64,000 bases of DNA from CAWAPS01 sp963783945 (GTDB lineage Bacteria; Actinomycetota; Acidimicrobiia; Acidimicrobiales; Palsa-688). Position numbers and translations under genes: made by a program. Below are positions 33,937 to 42,692 of this stretch, piece by piece. The stretch lies in contig CAWAPS010000006.1 in NCBI GenBank assembly GCA_963783945.1, positions 62,001-126,000 on the forward strand, given 5' to 3'. How positions within the stretch are numbered: the stretch's first letter is position 1; the number at the start of each line of letters is the position of its first letter. The notes beneath the pieces were generated by a model. It did not search any database. It was not told the DNA's origin and worked only from the letters and a program-made list of their open reading frames with translations.

Positions 33937-34892
33937 CGGGATGCTCCTATGGGCTCGAGGTGGGATGGGGTCACCGAGGCGAGGCGATCGGCCCGCTCCA
34001 GCAGACCTACCAGTGCGTCCTCGAGCGTCGGTATGCGTACGGACAGGTCGGGCGGTACCCAGCCTGAGCTCACCAGAGCGGCGCCGACGTGGGCTATGGC
34101 CGTCCGGTCGCCGGCTACCGTCACCTGGCCCCCGTTCCGGCTTACCTGAGCCACACCTGGAAGCCGGCGCAGCTCGTCCGGGGTCACGGCGCCCGCCCCG
34201 TCCGGCGCCAAAGTGAAGGCTACGGTGGCCGAACGGCCGTAGCGGTCGACCAGTGCGGCCGGCGAGCCCGAGTCCAGGACCCGGCCCGCTCGCATGGCCA
34301 CCACCTGATCGCACAGCCGCTCGGCCTCGTCGAGCTCGTGAGTGACGAGCAGCACGGCCGTTCCGCCCGATCGCAGCTGGTCGATGGCTGACCACACGTC
34401 GCGCCGGGCCGACGGGTCCAGCCCCTGGGTCAACTCGTCGAGGATCACCAGGCGGGGATGATTGACCAGGGCGAGCACCAAGAACAATCGCTGTCGCTCA
34501 CCCCCGCTGAGGGACGCGAACGCCGATCGCCGCCGGTCGGCCAGCCCGAACTGCTCGAGCAGGTCCCTGCCGTCGCCCCCGCTGAACAGCCGGACGGCTT
34601 CCTCGACCCTGAGCCGATCCGGCAGGGCCGCGCTCTGAAGCTGGCTGCCGATCAGGGCCCGCACCCGGTCTCGCTGGGTCACCGGGTCGAGCCCCAGAAT
34701 GCGCAGGGATCCAGCCTCGGGCCGGCGGAGGCCCTGCAGGCACTCGACTGCCGTGGTCTTGCCTGCGCCGTTGGCGCCGATCAGACCCACGATCTCGCCG
34801 GCGGACACATCGAGGTCGAGACCGTCGACGACAGCGCGGCCGCCATAGCTCTTGCGTAGGCCTCGGACCGTGACGACTTCTGGTTCGTTCAT
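33933..34892 (-). CDS. ABC exporter ATP-binding protein (DrrA-like)
   Basis: A 319-residue ATPase: Walker A IGANGAGKTT, Q-loop GSQLQSAALPDRLRVEEA, signature LSGGERQRLFL, Walker B RLVILDELTQGLDP (Glu-Leu rather than Glu-Pro), switch LLVTHELDEAERLCD. About 90 C-terminal residues form a regulatory domain as in drug-resistance ATPases. First gene of the ATPase-permease-kinase-regulator operon (34892 down to 31311), a typical self-induced resistance module. Confidence 0.93.
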   Translation of the reverse strand: MNEPEVVTVRGLRKSYGGRAVVDGLDLDVSAGEIVGLIGANGAGKTTAVECLQGLRRPEAGSLRILGLDPVTQRDRVRALIGSQLQSAALPDRLRVEEAVRLFSGGDGRDLLEQFGLADRRRSAFASLSGGERQRLFLVLALVNHPRLVILDELTQGLDPSARRDVWSAIDQLRSGGTAVLLVTHELDEAERLCDQVVAMRAGRVLDSGSPAALVDRYGRSATVAFTLAPDGAGAVTPDELRRLPGVAQVSRNGGQVTVAGDRTAIAHVGAALVSSGWVPPDLSVRIPTLEDALVGLLERADRLASVTPSHLEPIGASR

Positions 34893-34988
34893 AAGACAAA
34901 TACTGCGCCGGCAGACCCGCGAATGCGTCAGGCCGGGGATAGAACTTCGTCTCCACCCGCGGATAGAGGTGGGGACGAAGCAGCGGCC

Positions 34989-36605
34989 CTACCGCCTCCT
35001 GGCCCGGCGGGCGGCTCGGCGCTCCGCCCGCCGCTCCTCCCGCTCCTGGTGGGGCGAGACGAACCGGGCAGGCTCGGTCTGAACCTGCTCGCCCTGGCCG
35101 GATTCCTCCTGGCGTCCGGGCTCGAGCCCGATCAACCCCGCCAGCGCGGCCGCCGCCATGATGCCGGCCATTACATACAAGACGGTTCGGGTGGCATAGG
35201 CGAAGTCCAGCCGGATGTAAGGCGGGATCGCGTGGGTGTTGCCTCCACCGGACTCGGAAAGATGGGCGGCCGCTGAGCTGGCTTGCTTCCTGGGCATCCC
35301 CTGAGCGATCAGAGAGGAAGTGACCCGGGACCGCAGCTCCGTGATCAAGATGGTCCCGAGCACGGCGAGCCCGAGGCTGGCGGCATAGTTGCGCACCGTC
35401 TGAGTTATGCCCGTCGCCTCCCCATACGTGAGCCGGGAAGCCCGGTTGACCGCGTCGGTACTGGCCGGAGTGAGCATGAAGCCCATTCCTGCCCCGGCGA
35501 TGACGATGCCCCAGATCTGCGAGGAGAAATGCAGCTTCGTGACCTGACCGGCCCACAGGTAGAAGCCGACGGCGGCGACAGCGCACCCGATCACCACAGG
35601 TCGTTTGGCGCCTCGCCGGTCCAGAATGCGGCCGCCGAGCTGGGAGGCAACCACGAAGCCCAGGAAGAAATACAGCAGAACGAGGCCGGCTTGCGACGAG
35701 GTCTTGCCCAGTCCGATCTGGGCGTACTCACTGGCAAAGAAGAACACTGGAACGAACACCAGCATCGATATGAACAGCACGATGTTCTCGGCCAGGAACG
35801 CCCGGATGCGAAAGATGCTCATCTCGATGAGGGGATCCGTGGTGCGCACCTCGACGAGGCCGAAGATGACAAGAAGGACGACGCCCGCGATAATGCAGAA
35901 CCAGGTGCCCGGGTTATGCCAACCCCAGATCGTGGACTGCTGAAAGCCCACGATGCTCAAGCTCACCCCACCTGCGATCAGCACGAGTCCCCGATAGTCG
36001 ATCCTGGCCGGTTGATAGGACGTGACCGGATTGGAGATGGCGATCAGTACCAGGGCAATGATCGCGACCGGTATGTTCACCCAGAAGATCGCCCGCCAGG
36101 TCCACTGGGTGAGGACGCCGCCGAGTATGGGACCGATCGCCGTCAGCCCGCCGGCGACTCCGAAGAACAGGGCCAGGGCCTTCCCCCGTTGGTGCAGGCC
36201 GAAGGTCTGTACCACGATGGCCAGAGCGGCGGGAAACATGATCGCCGCGCCCGCTCCCTGGATCAGGCGGAACACCACTATCCAGGCCTCAGCAATCGAC
36301 CCTTTCGGAGTGAGTCCGCACAGGGCGGACGCCCCGGCGAAGATAATCACCCCGAGAACGGTCATCTTCTTGTGCCCCACGGTGTCGGCCAGGCGCCCCC
36401 CGAAGGCAAAGAGGGCGGCCAGAGACAGCAGGTAGGCGTTGATGGCCCACTGAACCCCAGTGGCGCTTAGCCCCAACTCGGACTGAAGCTTCGGCGCAGC
36501 TATGGCCACGATGGTCTGATCGATGAACGTCATCGAAACCGCGAAGATCATCGCGGCGAGGACGAGATTCCTGGACCGGCTACCCGTCGGACTGAGCTCG
36601 GCCAT
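34989..36605 (-). CDS. DHA2-family MFS drug exporter (EmrB/QacA)
   Basis: A 538-residue transporter with about 14 membrane helices. Helix 1 contains FAVSMTFIDQTIVAIAAPKL (the DHA2 motif D1 region), motif A is GGRLADTVGHKKM, and motif C-like GGVLTQWTWRAIFWVNIPVA follows. The C-terminus is a highly basic tail ending RRARRR. ATG 36605 has an AAGGGA site; the longer frame lacks one. It is separate from the ABC operon by 96 bp. Substrate unknown. Confidence 0.93.
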   Translation of the reverse strand: MAELSPTGSRSRNLVLAAMIFAVSMTFIDQTIVAIAAPKLQSELGLSATGVQWAINAYLLSLAALFAFGGRLADTVGHKKMTVLGVIIFAGASALCGLTPKGSIAEAWIVVFRLIQGAGAAIMFPAALAIVVQTFGLHQRGKALALFFGVAGGLTAIGPILGGVLTQWTWRAIFWVNIPVAIIALVLIAISNPVTSYQPARIDYRGLVLIAGGVSLSIVGFQQSTIWGWHNPGTWFCIIAGVVLLVIFGLVEVRTTDPLIEMSIFRIRAFLAENIVLFISMLVFVPVFFFASEYAQIGLGKTSSQAGLVLLYFFLGFVVASQLGGRILDRRGAKRPVVIGCAVAAVGFYLWAGQVTKLHFSSQIWGIVIAGAGMGFMLTPASTDAVNRASRLTYGEATGITQTVRNYAASLGLAVLGTILITELRSRVTSSLIAQGMPRKQASSAAAHLSESGGGNTHAIPPYIRLDFAYATRTVLYVMAGIMAAAALAGLIGLEPGRQEESGQGEQVQTEPARFVSPHQEREERRAERRAARRARRR

Positions 36606-36796
36606 GGGCCTATCCCTTCTGTCAAGCGGGGACCCGAGCGGGCGGGTCGGCGACCAACCGATGACTTTGCCGAACTGCGCCAGCGCCGTCAACTCTGATC
36701 TAGCATCGCATCCGACTCGACCGCTGCTGTAGTGGTCTCGGGGCGCGACCGGCGCACCTTTTCCCCCAAGAAACCTTCCCTGGAAAGCACGACACC

Positions 36797-37567
36797 ATGA
36801 GCCACATTCTGGTCACCGGCTCGTCGGACGGCCTGGGTCTCATGGCCGCCCGTCTTCTGCTCGACGACGGGCACCGGGTCACTTTGCACGCCCGCAGCGC
36901 GCAGAGGGCAGATGACGCCCGTGGTGCCCTCCCGGAGGCGAAGGAGGTCGTCATCGGTGACCTCTCCAGCATCGCTGGTACAAGGCAAGCGGCCGAACAG
37001 GCCAACGCCCTCGGACCCTACGACGCGGTGATTCACAACGCCGGCGTCGGCTATCGCGAACGTCGCCGGATGGAAACCGTCGATGGCCTGAGCCACGTCT
37101 TCGCCATCAACGTGCTGGCCCCTTATCTCCTCACCGCGCTGATCCCGGCGCCGGACCGGCTCGTCTACCTGAGCTCGGGAATGCACCGGGCCGGCGACGC
37201 CGACCTATCGGATCTCCAATGGGTCCGGCGGCCCTGGAACGGGTCGCAGGCCTACTCGGATTCGAAGTTTTTCGACGTGGTCCTGGCCTTCGGGGTGGCC
37301 CGGCGCTGGCCCGGCGTGTTTTCCAATGCGGTCGAGCCGGGCTGGGTAGCGACGAAGATGGGAGGTCCCGGAGCCCCCGACGACATGGCCCAGGCCCCCG
37401 TCACCCAGGTGTGGCTGGCGACCAGCCCCGAACCCGAGGCCACAGTCAGCGGACGTTACTTCTACCATCAGCGCCGGCGGGACGCCCATCCGGCGGCCAG
37501 CCAGGTGGAGGTGCAGGAGGGGCTGCTGGCGGCGTGCGCCGGGCTCACCGGGGTAGAGCTCCCGTAA
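36797..37567 (+). CDS. Short-chain dehydrogenase/reductase
   Basis: A 256-residue SDR: cofactor loop TGSSDGLG (residues 7-14), AVIHNAGVGYRERRR (NAG motif), LSSGMHRAG with the catalytic Ser region and Y153-S-D-S-K157. ARSAQRADDAR after the second strand contains Arg, which favours NADP. Retinol/protochlorophyllide-reductase-like branch by overall pattern; substrate unknown. A TAGCAT box is at 36701-36706, 90 nt upstream. Confidence 0.9.
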   Translation: MSHILVTGSSDGLGLMAARLLLDDGHRVTLHARSAQRADDARGALPEAKEVVIGDLSSIAGTRQAAEQANALGPYDAVIHNAGVGYRERRRMETVDGLSHVFAINVLAPYLLTALIPAPDRLVYLSSGMHRAGDADLSDLQWVRRPWNGSQAYSDSKFFDVVLAFGVARRWPGVFSNAVEPGWVATKMGGPGAPDDMAQAPVTQVWLATSPEPEATVSGRYFYHQRRRDAHPAASQVEVQEGLLAACAGLTGVELP

Positions 37568-37608
37568 CGCCGGCCCGGCCTGAGCGGCCGTCCGTCGACC
37601 GGGAGTGG

Positions 37609-38376
37609 GTGGTGGACCGGTTGAGAGTCGCCGGCTGCGTCGCGGCGGAGGAAGAAGCAGACGAGCTGTGGGCCGCCGCGCCCGATGACACCACCCTCCT
37701 GGACCACGTCCGCCGGCGGGGGCGCGGCGAACCCCTCGCCTGGATCACCGGCGGGTCGAGGTTCTGCGACCAGGTGGTTCATGTCGACGCCGGCGTCTAC
37801 GTCCCCCGCCATCAAACGGAAGAGCTGGCCCGCCGGGCCGCATCTCTTCTGGCTTCTGGTCGCGGCCGGGCGGCTGATCTGTGCACGGGCAGCGGAGCCA
37901 TCGCCATCCACCTCATGGCGGTGGTACCCGACTGCCTGGTTGTCGGCGTCGACATCGACGGGGTGTCGGCTCGGTGCGCCCGTGGCAATGGAGTGCATGC
38001 CGTGGTAGGCGACCTGGGCGAGTGTCTTCGCCCGGGAGTGTTCGACGTCGTCACCGCGGTCGCGCCTTACGTCCCGACCGGGGCGATGCGATTCCTCCCG
38101 GCGGACGTGCAGACCTACGAGCCCACCCTGGCCCTCGACGGTGGCTTTGATGGCCTGGCGGTGGTACGCCGGCTGGTGGCGGCGGCGGCCCGACTACTCC
38201 GGCCCGGAGGCTGGCTCCTCATCGAACTGGGCGCCGATCAGGCCCAGGCTCTCGCCCCTACCCTCGCCGCCAACGGCTTCACCCGCCAGGACGCCTGGTC
38301 GGACGAAGACGGGGACCTCAGAGGTCTGTCGGCCCGAAAGGCGGACGAGCCAGCGGCCCCGCCGGTTACGCCATGA
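37609..38376 (+). CDS. PrmC-related N5-glutamine methyltransferase-like protein
   Basis: A SAM-dependent methyltransferase of about 255 residues. The N-terminal helical segment with RGRGEPLAWITGGSRF is PrmC-like; DLCTGSGAIAIHL is the SAM loop and VGVDIDGVSARCAR follows. The substrate motif NPPY of true PrmC is replaced by TAVAPYVPTGAM, which is the hallmark of the actinobacterial PrmC-related group whose target is unknown, with even the Asn lost here. GTG 37609 is chosen for the GGGAG upstream; an earlier GTG at 37537 inside the SDR gene is possible. It follows the SDR within 42 nt. Confidence 0.78.
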   Translation: MVDRLRVAGCVAAEEEADELWAAAPDDTTLLDHVRRRGRGEPLAWITGGSRFCDQVVHVDAGVYVPRHQTEELARRAASLLASGRGRAADLCTGSGAIAIHLMAVVPDCLVVGVDIDGVSARCARGNGVHAVVGDLGECLRPGVFDVVTAVAPYVPTGAMRFLPADVQTYEPTLALDGGFDGLAVVRRLVAAAARLLRPGGWLLIELGADQAQALAPTLAANGFTRQDAWSDEDGDLRGLSARKADEPAAPPVTP

Positions 38377-38417
38377 CGTAGGGACGGGGCGACAAGGCTC
38401 CCTCGATGATTGATTGA

Positions 38418-39218
38418 TCACACACCGGCGAAACGCCAGATCGCAACATGCCGGGCCCTGGCGACCGCCTCGGTACCAACCACCCAGGCCACGTCGAGAG
38501 CGACGAAACGGTGGCCTCGATGCTCCCACTCCTCCGCCACCCGGCCCCGGACGCTGACCGGTTCGCCGAGTTCGACCGCCCGCAGGTGCTGGACCTTGCT
38601 CTCCACGTGAAGCCACGGTGGCAGCACGACGTTCGCGGCCAGAATGCGATTAGCCCCTTCGAGCAGCATTCCCGGGTGTACCAACTTCCGTTCGGCGTAT
38701 ATGCCCGAGGCTTCGCCGACCTTCTGCAGATAGGCGGATGCCGCAGCCGGATCGGTCTCCAGGGGGACCGATCCGAGCACGCGACCTGGCACCAGGTTCT
38801 CTTCACTGGCCGGAGGACGCCGGGCTCGCAGCGGTGGCTCCGCCTCCGGGACGTCACCGTCCGGTTCTCGTGGGGGCGGCACTTCTCCCCCGCCAAGAGA
38901 TGCCGTGCCAGTAACGCACGTCGTGTTCCCGACTGTCACTTCGAGCTCGGCGAAGCGGCCTTCACCCGGGGACAGCCGGACGACAACGAGGTCACCGTCG
39001 TAGCACGGCGAGCGAAACCGCACTGCTGCCTGCCCGGTGGCGATCCAGCCCGGTCCGAAGACGTCCACCAGGGCGTGGACCACGTATGCGTACACCGTCA
39101 CCCCTGGCACCAGGCCGCCCCGGAACCCGTGGCGGCGGGCCACGTCGTCGGAGTGGATGCGATTCTCACTGGCGGTGGCAGGATTGCTGGCGACCACCTG
39201 GTACTCGCCCCTGATCAC
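38418..39218 (-). CDS. MaoC-like hot-dog hydratase
   Basis: A roughly 266-residue double hot-dog protein. The N-terminal half shows HSDDVARRHGFRGGLVPGVT, the MaoC/FAS1-like dehydratase loop, and FRSPCYDGDLVVVRL; the C-terminal half repeats a hot-dog pattern (VHPGMLLEGANRILAANVVL). R-hydratases of this kind add water to enoyl-CoA. The catalytic Asp/His pair is only partly visible (H in RRHGF). GTG 39218 and GTG 39257 are both possible starts. Confidence 0.75.
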   Translation of the reverse strand: MIRGEYQVVASNPATASENRIHSDDVARRHGFRGGLVPGVTVYAYVVHALVDVFGPGWIATGQAAVRFRSPCYDGDLVVVRLSPGEGRFAELEVTVGNTTCVTGTASLGGGEVPPPREPDGDVPEAEPPLRARRPPASEENLVPGRVLGSVPLETDPAAASAYLQKVGEASGIYAERKLVHPGMLLEGANRILAANVVLPPWLHVESKVQHLRAVELGEPVSVRGRVAEEWEHRGHRFVALDVAWVVGTEAVARARHVAIWRFAGV

Positions 39219-39333
39219 CCGTATGACTGTATCGACCGGGCCGCTAAGCGGCCGCACACGACGGGGGCCGCCACCCGGCCGGACTCGACGGAGCGCCGGC
39301 GACCGCCCAGGGGCCGCTCCCGCCGGCTCCGAT

Positions 39334-39651
39334 TCAGACGGCGTGGAAGCGGCCGGCCGAGGTCACCAGGCTGGACATGGGCGAGATCTCGGTGCGAAAT
39401 GCGAGGGGCGGGTGGACCGCCGGGTCGCCGTCCCGCAAGGCTTCGGCCTCTGCGAAATCGCGGGCCAGGACGATGCCGATCCCGTAGGCGCCGGCCGGGT
39501 CGTTCACCGGTCCGAACGCCACCACGCTGCCTCGTTCGAGAAGACCTGACCAGTAAACGGCATGGGCGCCCATGGCCACCTTTTCCTGGTCGGTCATGGT
39601 GGACGTGAAATCAGGTCTCCCCGGAATCAGCCGGAAGACGAACCCCCTCAT
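39334..39651 (-). CDS. YCII-related protein
   Basis: A 105-residue YciI-like domain: MRGFVFRLIPGRPDF, MGAHAVYWSGLLERGSVVAF and DPAGAYGIGIVLARDFAEAE with a conserved His-Asp pattern. YCII domains are stand-alone dehalogenase-like or partner proteins of unknown reaction. Its ATG overlaps the stop of the SRPBCC gene by one base, forming an ArsR-SRPBCC-YciI operon. Confidence 0.85.
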   Translation of the reverse strand: MRGFVFRLIPGRPDFTSTMTDQEKVAMGAHAVYWSGLLERGSVVAFGPVNDPAGAYGIGIVLARDFAEAEALRDGDPAVHPPLAFRTEISPMSSLVTSAGRFHAV

Positions 39652-40145
39652 CACGGGTCGGCGACTGCGGCGGACTCGACCCGAGCGGCGAACGTGGTCA
39701 ACCCGAGGTCCCAGCCTTCCGGCGACCCGACGGCGCCTCGCATCTGCTCCCAACCGTCGCCGTGGCGATCGATGTTGCGATGCTCGAGGTCGACCCGGGT
39801 ACGCTCCGGAGCTTCGGCGACAAACCGGACCTCGACCTCGCTCGTCTTGTCCTGGTTCACTTCGACCTGCCATTGCAAGCTGATGTCCCAGGAGATCACC
39901 ACTCGTTCAGGCGGCTCGTAGACCAGCACCCGGGCCCAACGGCACTCAGTCCCGTCCACGCCCCGGTCGTAGACGTGGCCGCCCGCCCGGGGCTCGAAGA
40001 CCATCTCAGCCAGTGGGGATTGGAGGATGTGGTGCTCGGGCGGCCACCAGCTGCCGATGTCAGCGGTGAAAACCGCGAAGGCCCGGTCGATGGGCGTGTC
40101 GACTACAATCGAAGATCGCACCCACGTTGGTTCCGAGTCATTCAT
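39651..40145 (-). CDS. SRPBCC (AHSA1-like) domain protein
   Basis: A 164-residue START-fold protein: VDTPIDRAFAVFTADIGSWW, AEMVFEPRAGGHVYDRGVDG, VYEPPERVVISWDI, VEVRFVAEAPERTRVDLEHR. These bind a hydrophobic ligand. It overlaps the ArsR gene by 8 nt and is the unlinked version of the ArsR-SRPBCC fusion at 23960. Confidence 0.9.
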   Translation of the reverse strand: MNDSEPTWVRSSIVVDTPIDRAFAVFTADIGSWWPPEHHILQSPLAEMVFEPRAGGHVYDRGVDGTECRWARVLVYEPPERVVISWDISLQWQVEVNQDKTSEVEVRFVAEAPERTRVDLEHRNIDRHGDGWEQMRGAVGSPEGWDLGLTTFAARVESAAVADP

Positions 40146-40455
40146 CGAGAAGCTCCTCCCGTTGCTCAGCTTTGGCCTTGAATGCGGACAGGGCAGAGTC
40201 CCAGAACCTGTCGAGGTAGTCCCTCAACTCGGCGATGCCTCCAGGATCGAGCCGGTAGATGCGGCGATTGCCCTGGCGCTCGTCGAGCACCAGGCCCGCG
40301 TCCTTAAGCACCTTGAGGTGCTGGGAGACCGCCGGCCGGCTCACCGGCACTTGTCGGGCCAGTTCGCCCACCGACAAGGGGTGGTCCCCGAGGTGCTCGA
40401 AGATCGCTCTCCTCGTCGGGTCCCCGAGGGCCGCCAGCGCCAGTGCATTAGTCAT
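40138..40455 (-). CDS. ArsR-family repressor
   Basis: A 105-residue winged-helix protein: ALAALGDPTRRAIFEHLGDH, LARQVPVSRPAVSQHLKVLK, LDERQGNRRIYRLDPGGI. It lacks the metal-binding cysteines of ArsR/SmtB, so it senses something else, perhaps through the SRPBCC partner. The promoter is a strong TTGACT-N18-TATACT with a palindrome over the -10, pointing to autorepression. Confidence 0.92.
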   Translation of the reverse strand: MTNALALAALGDPTRRAIFEHLGDHPLSVGELARQVPVSRPAVSQHLKVLKDAGLVLDERQGNRRIYRLDPGGIAELRDYLDRFWDSALSAFKAKAEQREELLDE

Positions 40456-40463
40456 GACTTACC

Positions 40464-40496
40464 GTAAGTATAGACTTACCAAGCCACAGCAGTCAA
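40464..40496 (-). promoter_or_regulatory. Promoter and operator of the ArsR operon
   Basis: Read on the minus strand: TTGACT (40496-40491), 18-nt spacer, TATACT (40472-40467). A perfect inverted repeat GTAAGT-ATAG-ACTTAC (40464-40479) covers the -10. The ATG at 40455 is 11 nt after the -10, so the leader is a few bases at most. Confidence 0.8.
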
Positions 40497-40602
40497 TTCC
40501 TCTCGGCGAGATCGGGGTGGCATTCGGTCGCCGCCGGGCACAACGGGCAGGAGCCCGAGGCTCATCAGCCGATCGCCGGCGCCCCGGCGACGCGCTGGCG
40601 CC

Positions 40603-40703
40603 GTTTCCCGTAGACATTCTGTTTTCTCGGCGCGTAATCACACGGTAAGCGTGCGAAACGCATACGAGAATACGAAACGACTACGAAACGACTACGAGAA
40701 AAC
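40603..40703. repeat. Nested palindromic element, copy B
   Basis: A second copy of the element at 29513. The blocks CGTAGACA (40609), GTTTTCTCGG (40621) and GTGCGAAA (40651) occur in the same order and at the same spacing (+12, +42) as in copy A (29521, 29533, 29563), followed by TACGAGAA; the right end has an extra duplicated GACTACGA. The inner hairpin is imperfect (CACACGGTAAGCGTGCG). It lies between the ArsR promoter and the SLATT-like gene. The remainder of 40497-40809 shows nothing else. Confidence 0.78.
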
Positions 40704-40809
40704 TTTCACAAGAGCCGATCGGCCCGGCACAAGACTGAGCCCACCGGCGCGACACCACGGCCGACCGGCCCGACACCAGACATCAATATTTCCTCGGGTG
40801 CAGCCGGAG

Positions 40810-41535
40810 TCACGGTGATTGAGGACGCGCCGGGTCGGCTGAGCCGCCGGCGAATGTGGAAACCGTCGGGTTCGATGACTCGGCGTCCTCCTCGCCCTGC
40901 TCCCTCCCCTCGATCCTGTCCACTCGGGTGCAGAACACGTCCCACGCCGGGTCTATGTCCTTGCCCCGGTAGCGGTCGCGCCCTTGAAGGAGGTCCCAGG
41001 CCTCGCTGCGCAGCCGGGACGCCGCCCGGCCCCGGCTGGCGGCTCGCTGAGCCGGCTTCAACCATTGGCTGAGCGTCTGGCAACCCGCGATCACGACACC
41101 GAGACCGACGGTCCAACCATTGGCGGAGCCCGACGCCACGAGAAGCGACGCTCCGATACCTGCCGCGATCGACACCAGGTTGAGGAAGGTATCGAGATGG
41201 CTGTAGAACCAGTCCCCTCGTTCGAGGGCGGCCACCGGCCCGGCGAAGCGGTGGCGGAGAAAAGCCCTCCGAACGTCGAGGGTGTCAGCCGCCCGCGGGT
41301 CGGCCCCCGCGATTTCCTGGGTGAGCTTGTTCAAGAGCAAGGCCGATACGATCTCGGCCTCGCCACCGCCTCGCGCTTTGCCGCTGGGCGTTTCCAGCAG
41401 GCGGAGGGATTGGGAGAGCACCCGATTATCGGCCGGCCCCTCGTAATCGTGGTCGGTTGGGCCGGGGTGGGTGTTCACAGCCGGCCTTGACGCCGGCATG
41501 GGGGAGATCGCCGTCAGCCGGTTGCTGCTCACCAT
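40810..41535 (-). CDS. SLATT/DUF4231-like two-helix membrane protein
   Basis: A 241-residue protein with excellent start signals (GGAGG, 7 nt before ATG 41535). After a polar N-terminus (about 100 residues) come two adjacent membrane helices (LVSIAAGIGASLLVASG and VGLGVVIAGCQTLSQWL), then an amphipathic helical tail with RAASRLRSEAWDLLQGRD, AWDVFCTRVDRIEG. This two-helix-plus-tail pattern resembles the SLATT/DUF4231 group, predicted pore-forming effectors in nucleotide-second-messenger defence systems. No nucleotidyltransferase or SLOG partner is adjacent, so the defence role is unproven. Confidence 0.55.
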   Translation of the reverse strand: MVSSNRLTAISPMPASRPAVNTHPGPTDHDYEGPADNRVLSQSLRLLETPSGKARGGGEAEIVSALLLNKLTQEIAGADPRAADTLDVRRAFLRHRFAGPVAALERGDWFYSHLDTFLNLVSIAAGIGASLLVASGSANGWTVGLGVVIAGCQTLSQWLKPAQRAASRGRAASRLRSEAWDLLQGRDRYRGKDIDPAWDVFCTRVDRIEGREQGEEDAESSNPTVSTFAGGSADPARPQSP

Positions 41536-41624
41536 TCCTCACCTCCTCGCTCGGCGTCCTGCCTATCTAGACGAGCGGGCCGAATCGCCAGATACGATCT
41601 TTGATCGCCCGGCCACTACCGGCT

Positions 41625-42332
41625 TCAGTAAACGCTCGGTATGGGCCTCCGGCTGCGCTCGGGGCGGGTGAAGGCCCGCAAGACCTCCAGGTCGCCGTAG
41701 ATCGAGCGGGCACCCTCGGTCAGGACCTCGATGGCGAGCGATACCGAGTCCGGCGGCGGGCCGGGTGGCGGTAAGCCGACGCTGGCCGCCAGGTCGTCGG
41801 CGTGAACGAGCAACTCGACGATCCGGGTAACGAGGTAATCGCCGAAGTCCATGACGGCGGCCCCGAACCTGACAGTGCTCGGGAGTGACCCGCGCAGCCG
41901 GCCCTCCAGCTTTTCCATCCGGTTGGTGTACGCCGACCGCACCGCTTCCCAGCCCCACGCCGCCACGTGGTCACCGTCGACGCGAACCCGTAGTGAGTCG
42001 GGCCGATCGAGGTCCTCGGGTCGCTCTATCCGCGGCCATTGTTGGTGCGGGGGGGCCGTGGCCGCATTCCGTGCAGGAGAGACGCCCGGCTTTGCCCCGG
42101 TCTCCGGGTCGCCAGTCGCGCTGTCACCGGAGGACGGCTCCGGAGTCTCATCCAGATGCTTGTCGACCGCCCGTAACGCCAGGTACAGGTGACCGGCCAC
42201 CGCACCGACGGTCATCCGGGCCAGGGCGCTCGGTGAATCCCACGCCGTGCCGATTTCGGGCCACGCCAGTATTTCGCCGGCGTAGCCGGCGGCCAGCAGG
42301 AAAGGGCCAGTGGTTTGAGACTCTGACGTCAA
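41625..42332 (-). CDS. Mycothiol-dependent maleylpyruvate isomerase-like (DinB-fold) protein
   Basis: A roughly 235-residue protein of the TIGR03083-type family: WDSPSALARMTVGAVAGHLY is the N-terminal DinB-like helix with a metal-ligand His, and YLVTRIVELLVHADDLAASV carries the second His cluster. Enzymes of this fold use mycothiol as cofactor or ligand. TTG 42332 is proposed since the longer frame begins with unrelated residues; it has no clear ribosome binding site. Confidence 0.75.
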   Translation of the reverse strand: MTSESQTTGPFLLAAGYAGEILAWPEIGTAWDSPSALARMTVGAVAGHLYLALRAVDKHLDETPEPSSGDSATGDPETGAKPGVSPARNAATAPPHQQWPRIERPEDLDRPDSLRVRVDGDHVAAWGWEAVRSAYTNRMEKLEGRLRGSLPSTVRFGAAVMDFGDYLVTRIVELLVHADDLAASVGLPPPGPPPDSVSLAIEVLTEGARSIYGDLEVLRAFTRPERSRRPIPSVY

Positions 42333-42427
42333 CGGAAGGTTAAGTCTGGTTTTGCCGTGAATGGCGGGCGGACCGGCGGCGGGTGATACCCTAATGCGAA
42401 CGATTTGCTCCACCACCGGGGGGTGAG

Positions 42428-42580
42428 GTGCTTTCAGCACGAGAGGAACTGGCGTGGAAGACGATTGTGGCGTCTCTGGAGCCTGACCGACGAGGCTTTC
42501 GGGCCGTCCTGTCGAAGCTCAAGGAGCACTGCGACAAATGGATCGTGGCCTGCGCTCACCTCACGCCGTACGGCCCTTAG
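42428..42580 (+). CDS. Possible 50-residue protein
   Basis: GTG 42428 is followed by 50 codons with a good amphipathic mix (MLSAREELAWKTIVASLE, then KLKEHCDKWIVACAHLTPYG). A GGGGGTGAG lies directly upstream. The acidic/hydrophobic N-terminus recalls small actinobacterial DUF3040-like proteins but lacks membrane helices; I do not recognise it. The 112 bp after it contain no other feature. Confidence 0.35.
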   Translation: MLSAREELAWKTIVASLEPDRRGFRAVLSKLKEHCDKWIVACAHLTPYGP

Positions 42581-42692
42581 CCGGCCGCCGCCAACCAGGC
42601 GGAGGGGCCCGTCCGCGGACTTCCGCCAAGATGCCGCCCGGTCATGGACCTCGGATGGTGTCCGGAGGCGAACGCTGGGGTACAACTGTTAC

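Noticed and set aside
40810..41535. A complete SLATT-based anti-phage defence system
   Set aside because: No nucleotidyltransferase, SLOG or other sensor gene lies beside the membrane protein.
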